This document shows, one piece after another, positions 36,364 to 45,941 of a DNA stretch of 64,000 nucleotides (position 1 is the first letter of the stretch; each line of letters starts with the position of its first letter). This DNA comes from Sediminibacterium sp. (GTDB lineage: Bacteria; Bacteroidota; Bacteroidia; B-17B0; Aurantibacillaceae). The notes under the pieces are model-generated. The model did no database searches and was not told the origin of the DNA. It saw only the letters and a program-made list of their open reading frames with translations. Both the position numbers and the translations under genes were made by a program. Where the stretch lies: NCBI GenBank assembly GCA_030054095.1, contig JASGCO010000017.1, positions 21,850 to 85,849 on the forward strand. Direction: 5' to 3'.

Positions 36364-37838
36364 AATTCGGATTTTTTCTTGCTATACTTTACAAAATCAA
36401 CATAAAAGCGGTTTATCCTTAACTCATGAGGATCTTTTATTAAGGCGTTTAATGCTTCGTATAGTTCCCCAAATACTTTTTTGCTATTATCTGCTTTATC
36501 CACCAGTCTGGTAAAACATTGCAATACCAATTTTTCGGTCATAGAAACGTCTGTAGTTCCGGTATGATGTTTGTGTATGGCATTTAAGGCATAGTGCAAT
36601 TGCGGTTCGTGATTTAATTCATAAAAAATGATCAATTGCTGCAACCGTCCGTAATGCTGGGCGTCCCATCTGGAATTTTTATCCGACAGACTAAACATCA
36701 TTGTATTGTATGATTTTGCTTTTGCAAAATTTCCGGAGAAAATATAATGATTGATAAGATTAAACAATAATACCAGATAATCATCTTTACTTATCAGTGC
36801 CTGATGTTCCGATAGATGCCGCTCTACCTGAAGGGCTATTTGCTCGAGTAATTGGGCGTTCTTTAGCTCAGTATGCAGCAGAAGCTGTGAATTTAAAAGG
36901 TAACTCTCGTATTTAGAGGCTATATCAATACTTGTTTGTATAATCCGTGGTTCAATTTTCTCGAATTCCTTCAAATATGCCTCTGACTCATTACACGCCC
37001 CTCTTTCCAGATTATAATGAATGAGATTATAATACACTTCGAGGTACATTCTTGGCATTTCCGTTACAAGAAACGGATGTTGTTTAAGCAACACATAACA
37101 TTCCTTTATTGTTTGCTCACGATTTGCCGAATCTCCTAAACGGGTATAACATAATGCCAGAGATTTATACCTTAGCAATCTTGCCTTTAATGATAAGGTT
37201 TTTCCATCCTCCTGTAACAGAGGGGTATTCAGGATTCTCATGTATTCTCCCTTATAATCCAATTTAAAGGGCTCTACCAGTTGTCTCTTGATGATGTGCT
37301 TTATTTCAGCATAAAGCGCAATATAACGGCTAAGATTTTCCTCCAGCAAGAACGTCCGCTCTTCTTCCTCCAAAACGGCAACTTTGCCATCGCCGTTTTT
37401 AAAAATGGGAGGCATAGCCTTTTCAATATTCAGGATTTCCAGTGCAAAGTGGAATTTTTCATTATCATACGCCGTTTGTTTCAATGGTTTCAACATTTTG
37501 AAACACTGCTTGTATTGCCCTTTGTTGTAGAGTATATGCAGATTGTCTATGTCATCCTTTATTCTGAAATTAACAATGCTATCCGCGTAAAACAAACGTT
37601 GACTTTTCAAAATCTGTTCGTACAGGAGCAGGTATTTATCTGTTTGCGAAGAACGCACGCCGGGCCGGAATTCTTCCTGCGATCGTTGGAGGATGGCCCG
37701 CTTATCAAAATAATCGAACAGATTCCCTAATTCCTGTTGCTTGGGATGAGGCGCTATTTGCAATTTAAAAAATCGCTTCTCACTTTTAGTGAGTGCGCGC
37801 ACAAGGGCATGTAAGTCATTATGGGTTACAGGTATCAT
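36360..37838 (-). CDS. Alpha-helical repeat protein of unknown function (tandem paralogue A)
   Basis: A 492-residue cytosolic, all-helical protein, paralogous to the following gene, with which it overlaps by 4 bp. It begins with a SLTK.EKR.FK-type helix (ALTKSEKRFFKLQ, residues 15-27), then basic helical pairs with a TPR-like period. Tandem duplication followed by divergence is the simplest history. Promoter candidates lie in the 98-bp region shared with the divergent M1 peptidase. Function unknown. Confidence 0.75.
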   Translation of the reverse strand: MIPVTHNDLHALVRALTKSEKRFFKLQIAPHPKQQELGNLFDYFDKRAILQRSQEEFRPGVRSSQTDKYLLLYEQILKSQRLFYADSIVNFRIKDDIDNLHILYNKGQYKQCFKMLKPLKQTAYDNEKFHFALEILNIEKAMPPIFKNGDGKVAVLEEEERTFLLEENLSRYIALYAEIKHIIKRQLVEPFKLDYKGEYMRILNTPLLQEDGKTLSLKARLLRYKSLALCYTRLGDSANREQTIKECYVLLKQHPFLVTEMPRMYLEVYYNLIHYNLERGACNESEAYLKEFEKIEPRIIQTSIDIASKYESYLLNSQLLLHTELKNAQLLEQIALQVERHLSEHQALISKDDYLVLLFNLINHYIFSGNFAKAKSYNTMMFSLSDKNSRWDAQHYGRLQQLIIFYELNHEPQLHYALNAIHKHHTGTTDVSMTEKLVLQCFTRLVDKADNSKKVFGELYEALNALIKDPHELRINRFYVDFVKYSKKKSEL

Positions 37839-37879
37839 AATGTTTTATTACGCCGCGCCGATGGCTGACACGACTTATG

Positions 37880-37908
37880 CAAAATCTAAAATAGGCATTT
37901 TAAATCAA
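37880..37908 (-). promoter_or_regulatory. Possible promoter of the tandem helical-repeat genes
   Basis: TTG (37906-37908) and TAGATTTTG (37880-37888), 17 bases apart on the minus strand, resemble the -33 and -7 boxes, with one extra base in the -7 box. Confidence 0.3.
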
Positions 37909-37936
37909 TTTTGTTATTTTTAATTAGATTTAGAAT

Positions 37937-40375
37937 ATGCGTAAAATTTTTATTTGCCTAACCCTGTTTAGTTTCCTTTTCACAACTAATACTTCTGCTC
38001 AGGAATTTTCCTGTCAGGCCGCCAAGCAACATTACATTAACAGTCCGGGTCTTTATAATTGCCCCGAAAATTTACGCAGCGATACCTTTGATATTCTTAA
38101 ATATACCATCCGGCTGGAGATTGGCAACAGTGTAAGTAAACAAATTGCAGGAAACACCACTGTAGAGTTTGTACAAAAACTGGCAGGCGTACAAAAACTC
38201 CGCCTCGATCTTCTTAAGTTGACCATTGACTCTGTAAAACTCGGCGCTACTTCTGTAACCTATCAGTATAACGATACTGTTATTAGTGTTTTGTTACCCG
38301 CTGCTCCGGTTCCGGGAAATACACTGAATGTAACCGTTTACTACCATGGGCAACCAAAAGGAGATGCCAGCGGATGGGGTGGTTTTTATTTCGATAATGC
38401 CGGCGGGGGCGATTACGCTTATAATCTGGGGGTTGGCTTTTCAGCCAAACCACATAATTACGGCAGGGTCTGGTTCCCCTGTTTTGATAATTTTGTTGAA
38501 CGGAGTCAATACGAATATATTATAACCTGTGATTCGGCTCGCCGGGCATACTGTAACGGGCAATTAACCGCCGATGTGATAAATGGTAGTAAGCGCACCA
38601 GAACATGGATCATGAACGAACCTATCCCAACGTATCTGGCGAGCGTAGCAGTTGCCAAATACCGGCAGGTTAACTGGAGCACCAATACGCTGAATGGCAC
38701 CAAACCCATTATTCTGGCAGCAGTAGCAGGCGATACAACAGCACTGAAAAACGCGTTTGTTAATCTTAAAAACTGCATTACCGGATTCGAAAATTACTTT
38801 GGCCCTTATAAATGGAACCGTTTTGGTTATGCGCTTGTTCCCTTTAGCAGTGGTGCCATGGAACACGCTACCAATATTGCTTATCCAAGAGCAGTTATCG
38901 GCTCATTGCAATACGAAGCGCAACTGATGGCCCATGAACTATCTCATCATTGGTGGGGCGATTTGATTACATGCGAGACCCAGGAAGACATGTGGATAAA
39001 TGAAGGGATGGCCAGCTACAGCGCGTTCCTGTTTACCGAATGGCGCTATGGCAAAGCATCCTACCTTGACGGTCTCAAACGCCAACATGATAATCTGTTG
39101 AAATCGTTGCACAAAAAGGAAGGCGGGTTTCGTGCCATATCGGGCATTCCACATTCGTTAACGTATGGTGACCACGTTTATCTGAAAGGATCAGATGTCG
39201 CTCATACCCTGAGGGGCTATATGACCGACAATGCCTTTTTTAACGCCTGTAAACATGTTATGCAACAAAAAGAATACAAAAGCATCAACTCCATTGAATT
39301 TCGCGACCTGTTGCAAAACGCCAGCGGGCAAAACCTTGTGCCGTTTTTTGACAACTGGGTGTTGAACGGAGGGTGGCCCAATTTTACAACTGACTCTGTG
39401 AAATCGGTTCCACTTCAAAATGGCAGTTATGATCTCATCGTATATGTACGCCAGCGCTTATATGGCGCGCCACAATTATTCACCAATGTTCCACTGGAGG
39501 TTTCATTCTTCGATTCATTCCATCAGCAGCATGTGCGTAATTTAACTATGAGTGGCGCATTAAACAGTTTTACATTTACACTACCGTTTAATCCTGTATA
39601 TACAGCCCTGAATTTCGATTCTAAAATCTTTGATGCTGTAAGCAGCGAAACCCGCACTATAAAAACAAATACCACCCATAACTATACGCTGGCCAAGGTC
39701 AACGTTATTGTAAGCAATAAGGGGCAGGACTCTTCGCTTTTGAGAATAGAACACCATTACGTTGGTGCTGATCCTTTTAAGAATAATCCCTATAATGCCA
39801 AAATTTCCGACCAGCACTACTGGAAAATTGACGGCATTCTTTCTCCTGGTTTTGCCGCTAAAGGGCGGTTTAACTATGATGGCAACAAAACCATTGGCGG
39901 CACCTATTCCTATATGGATACACTACTTACACCTTATAGTGGAGATAGCGTAGTGCTTTATTACCGTGCCAATCCGGCCAAAGACTGGCAATTGGTTAAA
40001 AACTACAGTAAATTCAGTGCGGGTTTTAAAAACGGCATTATCACCATTGATACCCTTAAGCTCGGCGAATACGCCTTTGGTACATTCGCCGATTCCCTGC
40101 AATTCCAGATAGGATTAGACGAACGGAAAACTGAACCTGTTAATATACGTCTGTTTCCTAATCCGGCCAAAAACAATGTAACTATTGATCTGTCTAAATT
40201 ACCCCCTGCCAGTTATATTATGGAAATATACAACAATGACAAAGTAATTTACAACGCGTTAACTTCTGAAAAAATGGTTACACTTGAAACTCAGGAATGG
40301 GCCAGAGGGTCTTACACTGTAAGAATACGACGGGGAAAAAATCTTTTGGCTTCTTCTAAATTCATTCTTGAATGA
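37937..40375 (+). CDS. Secreted M1-family aminopeptidase with T9SS sorting domain
   Basis: An 812-residue zinc metallopeptidase. Signal peptide LFSFLFTTNTSAQ; N-terminal beta domain; catalytic domain with HELSHHWWGD (His333, Glu334, His337) and the third ligand Glu356 in WINEGMASY, an exact HExxH-x18-E. The exopeptidase GAMEN motif appears as SGAMEHA, so the final Asn is replaced by His. The last 80 residues form a type A C-terminal sorting domain (RLFPNPAKNNVTID), so the enzyme is exported across the outer membrane by type IX secretion. Likely role: nutrient peptide digestion at the surface. Its 3' end overlaps convergent pabB by 14 bp. Confidence 0.93.
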   Translation: MRKIFICLTLFSFLFTTNTSAQEFSCQAAKQHYINSPGLYNCPENLRSDTFDILKYTIRLEIGNSVSKQIAGNTTVEFVQKLAGVQKLRLDLLKLTIDSVKLGATSVTYQYNDTVISVLLPAAPVPGNTLNVTVYYHGQPKGDASGWGGFYFDNAGGGDYAYNLGVGFSAKPHNYGRVWFPCFDNFVERSQYEYIITCDSARRAYCNGQLTADVINGSKRTRTWIMNEPIPTYLASVAVAKYRQVNWSTNTLNGTKPIILAAVAGDTTALKNAFVNLKNCITGFENYFGPYKWNRFGYALVPFSSGAMEHATNIAYPRAVIGSLQYEAQLMAHELSHHWWGDLITCETQEDMWINEGMASYSAFLFTEWRYGKASYLDGLKRQHDNLLKSLHKKEGGFRAISGIPHSLTYGDHVYLKGSDVAHTLRGYMTDNAFFNACKHVMQQKEYKSINSIEFRDLLQNASGQNLVPFFDNWVLNGGWPNFTTDSVKSVPLQNGSYDLIVYVRQRLYGAPQLFTNVPLEVSFFDSFHQQHVRNLTMSGALNSFTFTLPFNPVYTALNFDSKIFDAVSSETRTIKTNTTHNYTLAKVNVIVSNKGQDSSLLRIEHHYVGADPFKNNPYNAKISDQHYWKIDGILSPGFAAKGRFNYDGNKTIGGTYSYMDTLLTPYSGDSVVLYYRANPAKDWQLVKNYSKFSAGFKNGIITIDTLKLGEYAFGTFADSLQFQIGLDERKTEPVNIRLFPNPAKNNVTIDLSKLPPASYIMEIYNNDKVIYNALTSEKMVTLETQEWARGSYTVRIRRGKNLLASSKFILE

Positions 40376-41426
40376 TTACTGCGTTAAGCGCATTTACCAG
40401 GGCTCTGGCTTTCAACAAACATTCATCGTATTCCTTTTCGGGGTCACAAAGGTGTGTTATTGCACTTCCTACACCAATACTAATGCTTTGGCTCAAGGCA
40501 TCGTAAACGATACTGCGTATAATAACAGATAGTTCAAAATCACCGTTAGCGGAGTAAAACCCCATTGTTCCGCAATAGAATGCCCTGCGGAACGTTTCAT
40601 ACTGCAGTATTAATTCGGTTGCCCTTCTTTTGGGCGCTCCTGTAATACTGGGTACAGGATACAAGGCCTCTATCACATTTTCCAGTTTACTTTCCGCTGG
40701 CAATGTACAACTTACAGTACTTACCATCTGATGAACCGTATTGTACGTTTCAATAGTATACAATTGATCAACCCGAACTGTTCCCCGCTCCGCTATCTTC
40801 GAAAAATCGTTGCGGGTAACATCTACTATCATGACATTTTCGGTACGTTCTTTCAACGAGTTGTACAGCAAATGTTTATTCTCCTGATCCTGCGCTTCGG
40901 TTTTTCCACGCGGCGCGGTTCCTTTAATGGGTTTCGAAATCAAACGCCTTCCCTCGCGTTTCAGAAACAATTCAGGGCTGACACTAATAATATATTGCTC
41001 CCCCAGTTTTACCATACGGGCATAAGGCGCGCAAGCAACACGTTGCAATCTTAAAAAAACCTGTAATGGATCAATACTAATGTTTTCCGCAGATAGTTCT
41101 ACGCAATAATTTACCTCGTAAATATCCCCTATTTGTATATGGTGTTTTAACTTCTGAACTGCCTGTATATACTCTTCTCTGGATTGCACCTTAATCCGGA
41201 ACGGCTCAGGTAAACCTTCCGGCAACTTCTGTAAGGCCACCAATTCCGCCTTCTGTACCGCGTAATAATGAATGCGCGGCGGTTCATCCGGTGTTTCCGG
41301 AAACGGGATAATGCAAAACGTTTCCTGTCCTTCTGTTACTCCAACACATGGCACCATAGGTTGGCAACGCAATACCTTTTCCTGCTCATCCAGCGTATAA
41401 ACCGCATATTCGTGGTGTAAACTCAT
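40362..41426 (-). CDS. pabB: Aminodeoxychorismate synthase component I (chorismate-binding)
   Basis: Forms 4-amino-4-deoxychorismate for p-aminobenzoate and folate. About 354 residues; the chorismate-binding domain covers most of it: SPELFLKREGRRLISKPIKG, VDVTRNDFSKIA, PSITGAPKRRATELI and the closing GVGSAITHLCDPEKEYDE. The KPIKGT segment contains the PabB-type Lys (PIKGT) rather than the anthranilate-synthase pattern. The N-terminal domain is shorter than in E. coli. I start at the ATG at 41426; the frame reaches a TTG four codons earlier. No pabA or pabC is adjacent. It follows the ABC permease by 29 bp. Confidence 0.9.
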   Translation of the reverse strand: MSLHHEYAVYTLDEQEKVLRCQPMVPCVGVTEGQETFCIIPFPETPDEPPRIHYYAVQKAELVALQKLPEGLPEPFRIKVQSREEYIQAVQKLKHHIQIGDIYEVNYCVELSAENISIDPLQVFLRLQRVACAPYARMVKLGEQYIISVSPELFLKREGRRLISKPIKGTAPRGKTEAQDQENKHLLYNSLKERTENVMIVDVTRNDFSKIAERGTVRVDQLYTIETYNTVHQMVSTVSCTLPAESKLENVIEALYPVPSITGAPKRRATELILQYETFRRAFYCGTMGFYSANGDFELSVIIRSIVYDALSQSISIGVGSAITHLCDPEKEYDECLLKARALVNALNAVIIQE

Positions 41427-41454
41427 TTTGCCCGGCAAAGATAGAGCTTATAGA

Positions 41455-42681
41455 CTAACTTCTCAGTGCTTCTACCGGATTAATTTTAGCCGCTTTAAGC
41501 GCAGGAAAAAAACCGGCAAGTGCCCCGGCAATTATAATTAACAGCGTGGCAGAAACTGCAATAAACCCATCTACTTCAGGGTGTTTAAAAAAATCACTGT
41601 CTATTCCTATATAATTTAAAAGGCTTAATAAGCCCCAACCAACCCCTAAACCCGTGAATCCGGCTAACGCGGTTATAAATACCGATTCCTGAATAATCAT
41701 AGTAACAATCGACAAAGGCGTTGCACCTATGGCTTTCCGGATTCCGATTTCGCGTGTCCGCTCATTTACAACGATAATCATGATGTTACTAACACTGACG
41801 ATACCAGCAATTAAGGTCATTATCCCAATTACCCAAACAAAAAGTTTAATGCCCCCTAACACATTCATAATACGCTGGTACTCTACAAAATTATTATTGA
41901 TATACATGGCGCTCAAATCCTCGCGGTTAAACTGGTAGCGTGTAGCCAGCATAGCCCTTATCTGCTCTGCCATCTGCATACTCTGCGCCACAGAAACATC
42001 GCCTGTACTCACCCAAATATCCGTTAATTCATCCTTGGCATTAAACGCCCGCTGCGCGGTAGTAAGCGGAAGATAAAACCGTTGCATATCGTTTTGACTC
42101 GGATCCGTAAATACTCCTACTACCTTGTAGGGTGTATTATCAATGTGTACATATTTTCCTATCGGATCCTCATTCCTGAACAATGCTTCCTGCAACGGCA
42201 GTCCCATAACACACACTTTTCTGAACTCGTTAATATCCATCTGATTAAGAAACCTGCCTTTAACCACACTTATATTTTCAAGAAACTGATGTCCGGGTAA
42301 AACAGGACGACAAAGGTAATTACCGCGTTCTTTCTTATAAACCACATTACGGTTACTGTTTACATTATAAATGGCTGTGCGGTACTTTAATCCCTTTATC
42401 TGAGAACTAATCAGGGCATAATCCTCATTTCGTAATTTTAAGCGGCGGCCTATACGGAATCCTTTACTGGGCATAGATGTTGTTCCGGGGGATATCCATA
42501 TTGTATTTACCGCATCACCGGCAAATTGCGCGTTGGTTCCATTGGTCAAACCATTTCCTGCACCCAGAAGAATAATTAATATGAAAATCCCCCATCCTAC
42601 ACTTAAAGCGGTAAGAACAGTCCGTAACTTATTTTGTCGGATAGCGGAAAATATTTCGAGCCAAACTTCTTTCTCCAGCAT
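41455..42681 (-). CDS. MacB/FtsX-type ABC transporter permease
   Basis: A 408-residue permease with one N-terminal helix (LTALSVGWGIFILIILLGAG), a large periplasmic MacB_PCD domain (about 40-265) and three C-terminal helices (FtsX domain: GIMTLIAGIVSVSNIMIIVV, ERTREIGIRKAIGAT, GALAGFFPALKAAKINPVEAL). The ATG directly follows the stop of the ATPase gene. Such pairs work as mechanotransmission exporters or envelope stress systems, not importers. No TolC or membrane-fusion gene lies next to it. Confidence 0.9.
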   Translation of the reverse strand: MLEKEVWLEIFSAIRQNKLRTVLTALSVGWGIFILIILLGAGNGLTNGTNAQFAGDAVNTIWISPGTTSMPSKGFRIGRRLKLRNEDYALISSQIKGLKYRTAIYNVNSNRNVVYKKERGNYLCRPVLPGHQFLENISVVKGRFLNQMDINEFRKVCVMGLPLQEALFRNEDPIGKYVHIDNTPYKVVGVFTDPSQNDMQRFYLPLTTAQRAFNAKDELTDIWVSTGDVSVAQSMQMAEQIRAMLATRYQFNREDLSAMYINNNFVEYQRIMNVLGGIKLFVWVIGIMTLIAGIVSVSNIMIIVVNERTREIGIRKAIGATPLSIVTMIIQESVFITALAGFTGLGVGWGLLSLLNYIGIDSDFFKHPEVDGFIAVSATLLIIIAGALAGFFPALKAAKINPVEALRS

Positions 42682-43350
42682 TTACGTATTCATAATGCGT
42701 CCATCCTTTAAACGGATAATACGCTGAGTCATTTTACTGATGTCGTCTTCATGGGTAACAATTACCACGGTAATTCCCTGTTGATTTACTTCGCGAAATA
42801 AACTCATTATTTCGTAAGAGGTAGTCGTATCCAATGCGCCAGTTGGCTCATCCGCAAAGATGACTTTAGGTTGTCCTATCAGGGCACGGGCAATGGCTAC
42901 CCGTTGCTTTTGACCGCCACTTAATTCAGCAGGCATGTGATTAGCCCACGGCAGCAATCCTACTTTCTCCAGATATTCATGCGCTTTTTTTAATCGCTCC
43001 TTTCGTCCTACTTTCTGATAATACAACGGCAATGCAACATTATCGGCCGCGTTTTTAAATGAAAGCAGGTTAAATGACTGGAAGCAAAACCCCAGAAAAC
43101 GGTTCCTGAGTTGTGCCGCCTGCTTGGGCGAAAGGTTACGATCAATCAATAATCCATTCAGCGTATAGGATCCCTCGTCATAATTATCAAGTATTCCCAG
43201 TATATTAAGAAGGGTTGATTTGCCGGATCCCGAAGATCCCATAATGGAGACGAATTCTCCCTGAGAAATGGTAAGATCTATTCCCTTTAATACCTCAAAG
43301 GAGGTCTTTCCGAGCTTATACGATTTATGAAGTCCCTGAATATTAATCAT
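42682..43350 (-). CDS. ABC transporter ATP-binding protein (MacB/LolD type)
   Basis: A 222-residue nucleotide-binding domain. Walker A GSSGSGKST near residue 38, Q-loop, signature LSGGQKQRVAIARAL and Walker B VIFADEPTGALD are all intact, followed by the switch His (VTHEDD). It is directly followed by its permease with no gap. The family is LolD/MacB/FtsE; the partner permease places it with MacB-like systems. Confidence 0.93.
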   Translation of the reverse strand: MINIQGLHKSYKLGKTSFEVLKGIDLTISQGEFVSIMGSSGSGKSTLLNILGILDNYDEGSYTLNGLLIDRNLSPKQAAQLRNRFLGFCFQSFNLLSFKNAADNVALPLYYQKVGRKERLKKAHEYLEKVGLLPWANHMPAELSGGQKQRVAIARALIGQPKVIFADEPTGALDTTTSYEIMSLFREVNQQGITVVIVTHEDDISKMTQRIIRLKDGRIMNT

Positions 43351-43373
43351 CTTTATCCCGACAAATATCCGGT

Positions 43374-45302
43374 TTATATTTTAATTCCCATCACACACAC
43401 ATCATCCACCTGCTCCTGATCCCCTTTCCAGTTTTCAAATGTTTGCTCAATCATTTTGCTTTGCCGCGCCATTGGTAAATGCGATATTTCCAATAGTTTT
43501 TGTTCCAGCCGCGAGTACTTGAACTTTTTATTGTTAGGTCCTCCAAACTGACCTATATATCCATCCGTGGTAAAATAAAACACATCCCCCTTGAGTATCT
43601 TCATTTCAAACAGCTTAAACGGAACATTGTCATCATGCGAACGTCCGACAGGCATCTTGGTAGTGAAGGAAATAATTAACTCGTCTTCACGCGCTACGAA
43701 AAATTTGTTATTCGCACAAGCGTACTCTAAATTCATGGTTTCAAAGTTAAAAGCGCATAACACGCAATCCATTCCATCTCTTATCTCTTCGTTATCATCC
43801 GGATTCTTAAGCGACTTAATAATTTCCCTCCTGATTTCATTCAGGATAAGATCAGGGCGTTTAATTCCTCTTTCAATGATGATCTCATTCAAAAGGTTAA
43901 TATTCAGAAGGCTCATAAACGCTCCCGGAACACCGTGTCCCGTACAATCACCTACTACAAAATAAAACGTATTGTTTTGTTTCAGGGCCCAGTAAAAATC
44001 GCCGCTTACAATGTCACGGGGTCTGTAAAAAATAAAATGTTCTTCTACAAACTCAGAAATATATAATGGTGATGTTAACTGCGCATTTTGTATCCGCTTA
44101 GCGTAATTCAGCGAATCTAATATCTCCTTGTTCTTATGCTCTACTATTTCTTTCTGCTTGGAGATGATAAAGTTGGCCTTGCGTTTCTGAAAATAACTTC
44201 GTAGTGAAATAACCACCAGAAAAATGGCAATAACCAAGGCTACCAAAGTATAATTCAGCAGACGCATACGGTTCTTTTTTTCAGTATCGGAAATCTGCTG
44301 AGCGTATTGGGCTTTCATAAGATTCTGTGACTTTTCTTCGTTATAACTTTTCTCAAGTTCAGCCCTTACAACTTCTGTTGCCGAAGACAATTTAGACAGC
44401 GAATCTTTTAGCCGTTCCTTGGTTTTCATGTAGAAAAAGGCCTTGGGATAATTCTTTTTCAATTCGTACACTTGCGAGAGGTATTCCGATATTTCCGGTA
44501 AAGAGATATTATTCCCTGAACGCTTTATTAGTTTTTCCGCCATTAACAGATATTTTTCACTACTATCTATTTTATTCTGTTGTAGAAATGAATTTCCTAT
44601 CTCGCTGTTATTAAGGATAACGCCCGGCGACATCGGCACTGATTTCAGAAATAACAGCGACTTCCTGAAATAACTCAGTGAACTATCAAAACGATTTTGC
44701 ATCTGGTGATTCATACCCAGATTGTGATAAGCCATTGCTATTGAAACGGAATCGCCTACTCTTTTGCTAATACTAAGCGACAAATACAAATAATGCTTTG
44801 CAGATTCAAACTGCTTCATTTTCTGATAACTGGTTCCGATATTATTGTAAATTGTCCGTAAAGAGTGGTTCCTGTCTTCCACTTTATAAAGATTAGCCGC
44901 TTTAAAATAATATGTTAAAGCTGTTTTATCCTCGTCTAAAGCTTTGTAAACCTTACCTATATTATTATAGCATCCTGCTTCCTTATCCTTTTTCCCATAA
45001 GTCCTGAAAATATCCACGGCACTTCTGTAATTTTTAAGTGCCTCAATGTATTGATACTGATAGTCATACATCACACCTTTCAGATTATACGCTTCACCAA
45101 CGTAAATCCGGTTCTCATCAAAATTTGCCAAAAAAAGTATAGTATCTATTTTTAATCCGGCAAGTTTATAGTTACCATAATCTAGTAAATCGCTTGCTTC
45201 TTTTACCAGTCGTTTCAACCTGATTTCATCCGATGGTTGTGAACGGGAGGTTAAAGCAAGGCAACAAAATAAAACAAGATATTTAGTTACTTTATTCAAC
45301 AA
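43374..45302 (-). CDS. TPR sensor with SpoIIE-type PP2C phosphatase, TTG start
   Basis: A 642-residue exported-sensor protein. Signal peptide LVLFCCLALTSRSQ, six or more TPR units (about 35-300, e.g. AGCYNNIGKVYKALDEDKTA), a coiled coil, a membrane helix (LVALVIAIFLVVISL), then a cytoplasmic SpoIIE phosphatase (about 425-642: IVSGDFYWAL, GDCTGHGVPGAFMSLL, TTDGYIGQFGG). The start codon must be TTG: a TAG lies six codons upstream in frame and no ATG occurs before the signal peptide. Same plan as the propeller phosphatase elsewhere in the window with a different input domain. It lies 24 bp upstream of the ABC ATPase gene. Confidence 0.87.
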   Translation of the reverse strand: MLNKVTKYLVLFCCLALTSRSQPSDEIRLKRLVKEASDLLDYGNYKLAGLKIDTILFLANFDENRIYVGEAYNLKGVMYDYQYQYIEALKNYRSAVDIFRTYGKKDKEAGCYNNIGKVYKALDEDKTALTYYFKAANLYKVEDRNHSLRTIYNNIGTSYQKMKQFESAKHYLYLSLSISKRVGDSVSIAMAYHNLGMNHQMQNRFDSSLSYFRKSLLFLKSVPMSPGVILNNSEIGNSFLQQNKIDSSEKYLLMAEKLIKRSGNNISLPEISEYLSQVYELKKNYPKAFFYMKTKERLKDSLSKLSSATEVVRAELEKSYNEEKSQNLMKAQYAQQISDTEKKNRMRLLNYTLVALVIAIFLVVISLRSYFQKRKANFIISKQKEIVEHKNKEILDSLNYAKRIQNAQLTSPLYISEFVEEHFIFYRPRDIVSGDFYWALKQNNTFYFVVGDCTGHGVPGAFMSLLNINLLNEIIIERGIKRPDLILNEIRREIIKSLKNPDDNEEIRDGMDCVLCAFNFETMNLEYACANNKFFVAREDELIISFTTKMPVGRSHDDNVPFKLFEMKILKGDVFYFTTDGYIGQFGGPNNKKFKYSRLEQKLLEISHLPMARQSKMIEQTFENWKGDQEQVDDVCVMGIKI

Positions 45303-45392
45303 TGGATAAGCAATATCCTAAAAAAACAGGAATATACCATACCGTCCGTCGAAAAACCCGGCAGGATGCGCCTAAAAAAGTCTAAGATTCCT

Positions 45393-45941
45393 CTACAGCG
45401 CCATGTATTCTTTTCTGGCCTTTAACAAACGGCATAATTCAACCGCCTTTTGACTACCAATCCGGTAAACAAAACCACTGTTATCTGACAATTCAACAAA
45501 ATCGGAACCACTGGTGTAAAATTTTATGATCCCCTTGTTGTGAAGGTTGTACACTGCCCTCCGGAAACCATTCTTTTTGTAACGGCTCTTTCTTATATGT
45601 GTAATTGTGCCTAGGTCTATCTTTACACGGCGGGCTGTTCCAAACCCATCAATAACAATGTAATTTTTATATACTTTGGTGTGAATGTGCAAAACATACG
45701 TAAGCGCAACCGACAACAATAAAATAAGAAGCCCCATCAAAAAGAAAATAGTCCCCGAATGGCTGATATGCTGAATGGGGTAAGACCCGATTTTAAAAAA
45801 CGTCAATTCAACCGGTTTAGGGTTTTCAGACCAGTAGTAAGCCATAAAACAGAATAAAGCCAATACCGTTCGTACCATCATACTAAAACGGTTATGGCCC
45901 ATATATTGCCGCTCCTCAAATAACAAATCGTCTTCACTCAT
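45393..45941 (-). CDS. Two-helix membrane protein with PH-like domain
   Basis: A 182-residue protein with two membrane helices (TVLALFCFMAYYW and GTIFFLMGLLILLLSVALTYVL) and a C-terminal beta-rich cytosolic domain with the pattern of a bacterial PH domain (NYIVIDGFGTARRVKIDLGT). No family name is certain. Its ATG overlaps the tilS stop by 4 bp, so it is translated with tilS. Confidence 0.7.
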   Translation of the reverse strand: MSEDDLLFEERQYMGHNRFSMMVRTVLALFCFMAYYWSENPKPVELTFFKIGSYPIQHISHSGTIFFLMGLLILLLSVALTYVLHIHTKVYKNYIVIDGFGTARRVKIDLGTITHIRKSRYKKNGFRRAVYNLHNKGIIKFYTSGSDFVELSDNSGFVYRIGSQKAVELCRLLKARKEYMAL

